From positions 21,687-85,686 of the forward strand of contig FLMG01000988.1 of the NCBI GenBank assembly GCA_900088475.1: 64,000 bases of DNA, written 5' to 3'. Positions 59,674 through 64,000 of this stretch are shown here, piece by piece. Within the stretch, counting starts at the first letter, position 1, and the number at the start of each line of letters is the position of its first letter. The DNA comes from Hyphochytrium catenoides. Lineage: Eukaryota > Sar > Hyphochytriomycetes > Hyphochytriales > Hyphochytriaceae. The translations under genes were made by a program, and so were the position numbers. Below the pieces are notes generated by a model. That model was not told where the DNA came from and did not search any database. It saw nothing but the letters and a program-made list of their open reading frames with translations.

Positions 59674-61065
59674 CTAGAACATATACGACGATCCAGCAGT
59701 CTCCTTGCGCTGTTGCTTGACAAAGTCAATATCTATCTCTCCATCGCTCAGAAAGGTGCTCTTGTTCTCGTTAGTCCTGTTCTCTGAGACCTCTGTGGGG
59801 AACTCGCTAGGTGTGTACGAATTGCGCAGTTCCGGAGGGGGAACTGAGGGCCGCACCAGAGTGTACGGCTTTGGTGAGGCTCGGTGGGACTCGAAACTGT
59901 GCCATGTTTCTTCATTAGTTGCTGTCCGGCGATCTTCTGCGCTGTCGGAGTTGTTGCTTGTAGTGTTACGAGCGATCTCTATGGCCCCAGCAGTAAGAGG
60001 ATTGAAACATTTTGAGCAATAGCTGATTTCACCTCTGACCCTGTTCTCCGTAGAGCAGCGAGGGCAATTAACAAGCATCATGAACGAGAGATGGGAACCT
60101 TTGGCAAAGGTACTAGCGGGGACAGCAGGGGCATTTGATGTCTCCTGAGGCTCTTGCTCGCCACCATTCCAACTCATGGATGTAATGGGAGTCTTCACAT
60201 CTACGTAATAGTCCGACTGCAGCTCAACATCGCGGTACAGCCCCTCATTCTCTTCTTGAATTCGCCTATTGCGCACCATATAGAGTCCAATGACAATAAG
60301 AGCAATCAGGACGCTTCCGCCTCCTACGATTCCTAGAATAAGGGGAAGCTTCTTGTTTTCGTTCTTACTACTGCTGCCATTTTGTGGCTGCGAGCTTGAC
60401 GGATCGACTCCGACACCTTCATCGTTATTAGATCCATCTTCTGATGCACTATCCCCGTTCTCTACCTGAGGCCGAGCTCCACCTGTAGCAGGTCGAGATT
60501 CTGTGCTTTGATCTACGGAAGTCTTCGATGCCACTGTGTCTGTCTGGCTACCATTTGTGGGGTCCGAGTTGGTAACCGAAGGAGAAGGTGAATTGCCATC
60601 GTTAGACGATGAAGATGGACTGGGAGCGCTACCACTATTTAGTTCTGACGATGGAGATTGATCAGGTACAGCAGCGGGTGCCGCAGCTGTGGATGGCGAG
60701 GCGGCAGATGGAGACTGTGATGGCGGCGAAGGGGTAGGAGATGGGGTTGGAGCTGGTGGTGACTGCGATGGGGAGCTTGGTGGTGGGCTTGGTGGTGAGG
60801 GTCCTGACGGAACGGGTGTTGGAGAAGGAGAGGGAGGAGGCTGTGGAGGTCTGGTTGGTGGAGGTGGTGACGCTGAAGGCACCGGAGGAGGGGTTGGGCT
60901 TGGATTTGGTACTGGCTGGACCGTGGGACTTGGGGAGGGAATGTCCGGGCTTGGTGGAGGAACACTAGGTGAAGGTGCTACTACATCTGTCTGCGCGAGC
61001 GCAACGTCATGCATCAAAGCCAGGGCAAGAGACGTGGCCCATAAACTTAAGCAGATAAGTCTCAT
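59674..61065 (-). CDS. Proline-rich single-pass membrane protein with zinc ribbon
   Basis: 463 residues, intronless. Order: signal peptide (1-25, ending VALAQ); extensin-like Ser/Pro region of SPSP, PPPSP and SPPSPPP motifs (about 30-125); a Ser/Asn/Asp-rich stalk (about 130-238); one transmembrane helix (about 241-264, PLILGIVGGGSVLIALIVIG) with an RNRR stop-transfer; then a cytosolic part with a CPRC...CSKC zinc ribbon (334-353) and a Ser/Thr-rich tail ending SSYMF. The outer part looks like a cell-wall-facing hydroxyproline-rich sensor or anchor, as in PERK-type plant proteins, but no kinase follows. Function inferred only from layout. Confidence 0.82.
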   Translation of the reverse strand: MRLICLSLWATSLALALMHDVALAQTDVVAPSPSVPPPSPDIPSPSPTVQPVPNPSPTPPPVPSASPPPPTRPPQPPPSPSPTPVPSGPSPPSPPPSSPSQSPPAPTPSPTPSPPSQSPSAASPSTAAAPAAVPDQSPSSELNSGSAPSPSSSSNDGNSPSPSVTNSDPTNGSQTDTVASKTSVDQSTESRPATGGARPQVENGDSASEDGSNNDEGVGVDPSSSQPQNGSSSKNENKKLPLILGIVGGGSVLIALIVIGLYMVRNRRIQEENEGLYRDVELQSDYYVDVKTPITSMSWNGGEQEPQETSNAPAVPASTFAKGSHLSFMMLVNCPRCSTENRVRGEISYCSKCFNPLTAGAIEIARNTTSNNSDSAEDRRTATNEETWHSFESHRASPKPYTLVRPSVPPPELRNSYTPSEFPTEVSENRTNENKSTFLSDGEIDIDFVKQQRKETAGSSYMF

Positions 61066-63026
61066 ATCTCACGAGTTCTGGTAGCGACCTAGTAGATGGA
61101 GTGTGCTGTAGCAACGTCTTCAGTAAATGTCAGGCCGGCAGAGTCAAGCTTTTACTTGGTCTACCGCCATAGATTAAAGAAAAAGGGAGTGAAAGTGGTC
61201 CGAGATAGAAGTAGATCTCTAAGGAAATGAGCGGAAGTGACAAAGGTTTCAGACGTAGGCAGGTGTGGGAACCTTTAAAAATGATAACGTCATTATTGAG
61301 CTCGTTTTGTCTGTTTCGAGCTCTATCCAGCTCATAGCAGAGAAGCCCAGAATCTGTTATAGTTCTATTGAGCGCTATTGTTTACTCCTCACATACTGGT
61401 TAACACTGTGGAGTAAGACCTTCCACACATCAAGCGGCCTTTGAGCCACCATCATCACACTCTTTGCTGAGGTCCAAAGCAGCCCACCAAGCAAGCTTCC
61501 TGACAGCACCTATGATGTTATCGGAGCTCTTTTATTCAGAGGCTTTCTTCTAGGTTCTGTCAGTTCTGTCTCTCCTCCACTCATGGTCTAAGAGAGGCGT
61601 CATGGGTCATGAAGCGGATGTTGTGGAGAGAGGGGCCAAGGTAAGTAAGGCCTTGTTGTGCCATCGCCCTTCCCTGAAGGGGCAATAGAAAATATTCATT
61701 CCCTTACCTTTCCTCCGTCTCTTTTCCTTTCCGTCCATCACCTTTGTACGAGCTAATAGGTAAAGCAGGGTGAGGGACCGCATGTATAGGGGCATCTGGG
61801 AGAGAGAGGAGGCAAGATATTTGGCCTATACTTGCTAGTAAAGGAAGGGAGACAGAATTGAGGTATGTGAAGGATAAGTGTCAAGCTGAGATATGATTCT
61901 CTTTAGGTTAAACGGGAGTAGAGGATGAGACAGAGCGAGGCGGAAATACCAGTAGGGAGGAGGAGAGATATAGACCAGCGTGATCGAAGGGATGAGGGAA
62001 TGTAGCTGAGGGTTAGAAAGAGGGAGGAAAGAGGACAAAAGGCCCGTCATTACATGCACAGACGGAATATTTAGAGGTAGGAAGAGAAGAGGTGTCAGCG
62101 CTTCATTCCCTGTACTCTAAACACTTTGGCGCCTTTCGTGCTGCTGACGACAGATGGTGTCCAACTTATCTGACGACCTACTAAAATACCAAATAATGGC
62201 ACTTAGTAATTGAGAACCAAGGATGTTTTGTGGCCGAGCATTTGGAATTTAACCGACTGGTAGATGGTGGTTCTTGGCCTGCTCCATCCGTGCAGGAGAG
62301 ACAGGACTCCGCCGCTCCCTGACGCGACATCGCGGGAACTGATGGCCAAGAAGGATCTTCACTCCTCCTCCGTTGCTGATCGGCCCAGGCCAGTGCCGTA
62401 CCTACACTTCTTAGTAGAACTCGAGAACTATGTCTGCATTCAATGGCCAGTGATGATGATGCTGCCCAGCGAAAGGTCACAACATTGGCTGCGTGCTGAG
62501 ATATCTTCTGGGACGACTAGTTTGTTGCCTTTCCTTGTTCTTGTCTGAGGGAAGGGCCGGATATGTCAAAAAGCATCAGATGCTTTGACTTGAAGGAGCA
62601 GCTCCATCAGCCTTTCTCCACTTTGTAGTCAAAAGGGTATATAAGGATGGAAAGCCATGTGACCAACAAGTACTCGCAATAGGTGTCCTTGACGGCCGCC
62701 GGAGATCATCAGCCATTGGACTAATGTTATTTACAGTTTTACTCCTAGAGGAGCGTCTGATGGTGGCAGTAGAACTAAGTAGTACCATGCCAATTGCGGG
62801 GAAGCAATAGATGAAGCAGAGAGAGAAGTACGCATTGTCATCTTGATACTTCAACTACGGTTATTTATTATCTCAATTACGTCGATATCAGCTATCTTAG
62901 CGCGTGCTTGGCTACGAACAGCCTTTTGGATAAAGAAGATCGACGACCAAGATGCACACAAAGATATCCTTATCGCTACATGGATGGAGATGACTGCCAT
63001 CTTGTGGCTGTCAGATAACTTGCAAG
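61066..63026. other. Intergenic, about 2 kb
   Basis: Upstream of the proline-rich protein gene and downstream of the repeat protein at the right edge. Mixed purine/pyrimidine stretches near 61680-62060. No gene recognised on either strand. Confidence 0.55.
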
Positions 63027-63554
63027 TTACTGACCCTGGAGCTTAGCAAGGTCTGCCTGAACCTCAGCCTTCACTTTCTGAATGTCCGCCTCAATCTCGG
63101 CCTTCACATCTGCCAAAGCAAGCTTACGGTTTCCTTGAAGGACAGGTTGATCCTTAATTTTCGCTATATCAGCTTGAACCTCTGCTTCCGCAGCTGCTAC
63201 TTCATCCTTCACCTTTTGAACATCGGCCTGAATCTCGGCTTTGATAGCGTCCAGAGCAGCCAGTCTTCTGTTACGTCTTTGACCCTTCAATTTGGCGATA
63301 TCAGCTTGGACCTCGGCCTCGATCGCTGCTTCAGCTGCTGCCACCTCGTCCTTGACTTTCTGCACATCAGCCTGGATTTCAGCTTTGATGGCATCCAAGG
63401 CGGCCAACCTTCTGTTACGTCTTTGACCCTTCAGTTTGGCGATGTCAGCTTGGACTTCGGCTTCGATGGCCGCTTCAGCTGCCGCAACCTCGTCCTTGAC
63501 CTTCTGCACATCTGCCTGGATTTCGGCTTTGATTGCATCAAGAGCAGCCAGATT
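63027..63554 (-). repeat. 144-bp in-gene tandem repeats
   Basis: Units at about 63411-63554 and 63267-63410 are nearly identical; about 63132-63266 is shorter by five codons' worth of AAIEA, and 63027-63131 is a degenerate end unit. The landmark TCTGTTACGT recurs at 63267 and 63411, 144 bp apart. Confidence 0.85.
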
Positions 63555-64000
63555 TCTGCGACCACGAAGAGCGCGAGCCTTAGCCTGTTTCTGCTTTTTC
63601 TTCTTGGCTGCAGCGGTTGTGGGTGCGTTGGTCGGAGCAGCCGAAGTGATTGCAGCTTGGGCGGCCTGAACCTGCATCGCGGTGGCGAATCCAGCCGCCA
63701 GAGCAGGATCCATTGCAGGATTAATGGGTAGCGGGGTCGCTGAGGTGACGGGTTGCGCAGTGCCTGCTGCAGCTGTTGCGCCAGCAGTAGGGGTGGCTTG
63801 GGTCTGTGCGTTCTTTGCCTTCGCAGCTTTAGTGGTTGGCGTCGCTTGCGTCTTCGCGTTCTTTTTTGCCTTTGCAGCTTTGGTGGTCGGCGTGGCCTGC
63901 GTTTTAGCTGCTTTCTGCTTCTTCGCTGCCTGTTTGGCACCATTCTGGGCTGCAGCCCCGTTAGCTGCTGCTGCATTCCCCGCCCCTGCACCTCCAGCGG
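63027..64000 (-). CDS. Ala/Lys-rich amphipathic repeat protein (5' end missing)
   Basis: The frame is open from the right edge to TAA at 63027; the start lies outside. At least 324 residues. The upstream part is Ala/Gly/Lys-rich with repeated TQATPTTKAAKAK, then KKKKQKQAKAR. The C-terminal part is four repeats of 48 residues or derivatives: RLAALDAIKAEIQADVQKVK followed by DEVAAAEAAIEAEVQADIAK and LKGQRRNR. Inside these an 11-residue period shows (AEIQADVQKVK, AEVQADIAKLK, AEIEADIQKVK, AEVQADLAKLQ), the period of amphipathic lipid- or desiccation-associated helices (apolipoprotein, LEA group 3 type). Cys and aromatic residues are almost absent. The DNA shows the repeat as 144-bp units. Function unknown. 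Confidence 0.8.
   Translation of the reverse strand, partial: AGGAGAGNAAAANGAAAQNGAKQAAKKQKAAKTQATPTTKAAKAKKNAKTQATPTTKAAKAKNAQTQATPTAGATAAAGTAQPVTSATPLPINPAMDPALAAGFATAMQVQAAQAAITSAAPTNAPTTAAAKKKKQKQAKARALRGRRNLAALDAIKAEIQADVQKVKDEVAAAEAAIEAEVQADIAKLKGQRRNRRLAALDAIKAEIQADVQKVKDEVAAAEAAIEAEVQADIAKLKGQRRNRRLAALDAIKAEIQADVQKVKDEVAAAEAEVQADIAKIKDQPVLQGNRKLALADVKAEIEADIQKVKAEVQADLAKLQGQ

Overview
This is nuclear DNA of a unicellular or simple eukaryote. The genes are cut by many short introns (mostly about 50-150 bp) with GT-AG ends, and several encode eukaryote-only proteins: TAF9, PCNA, the TRAPP subunit TRAPPC6, the mitochondrial protease ATP23, and a NHE/NHX-type exchanger. An alga or other protist fits best: there is a giant secreted protein built from bacterial-type adhesin repeats, an (S/P)-rich extensin-like membrane protein, and modules of a type I associate with stramenopile and related genomes. 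I cannot fix the lineage from this sequence. I assembled gene models by hand from reading frame, splice signals and protein-family alignment, checking intron phase at each junction.

Layout: 1-626, 3' part of an unrecognised gene (-). 807-1987, LRAT-like acyltransferase/thiol hydrolase (-). 1988-4979, non-coding with a degenerate direct repeat. 4980-5885, TAF9 (-). 6970-8209, aldo-keto reductase (-). 8210-11290, no gene recognised. 11291-14084, ankyrin-repeat gene (+), convergent with 14114-17009, a Na+/H+ exchanger (-), with only 29 bp between the stop codons. 17934-18774, PCNA (-) with E2F-like sites upstream. 19708-51485, one very large gene (-), about 32 kb, encoding a secreted protein of roughly 9,000 residues. 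52588-53481, ATP23 (-), divergent from 54216-54993, TRAPPC6 (+). 55313-58162, an intronless tandem ATP-grasp ligase (-). 59674-61065, an intronless proline-rich single-pass membrane protein with a cytosolic zinc ribbon (-). 63027-64000, the 3' part of a Lys/Ala-rich protein with 48-residue helical repeats (-), running off the window.

The genes do not form a pathway. Housekeeping genes (transcription initiation, DNA replication, vesicle tethering, mitochondrial proteolysis, ion exchange) surround three items of unusual interest. These are the giant protein mixing cadherin-like (tandem adhesin) repeats, a W-x-V-T-F module family, 16 ELWxxDGT-type repeats and two copies of a Cys-containing YECP-GYHW domain; the duplicated ATP-grasp enzyme; and the amphipathic 11-mer repeat protein at the right edge. 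Palindromes with a GTAC core recur in several intergenic regions.
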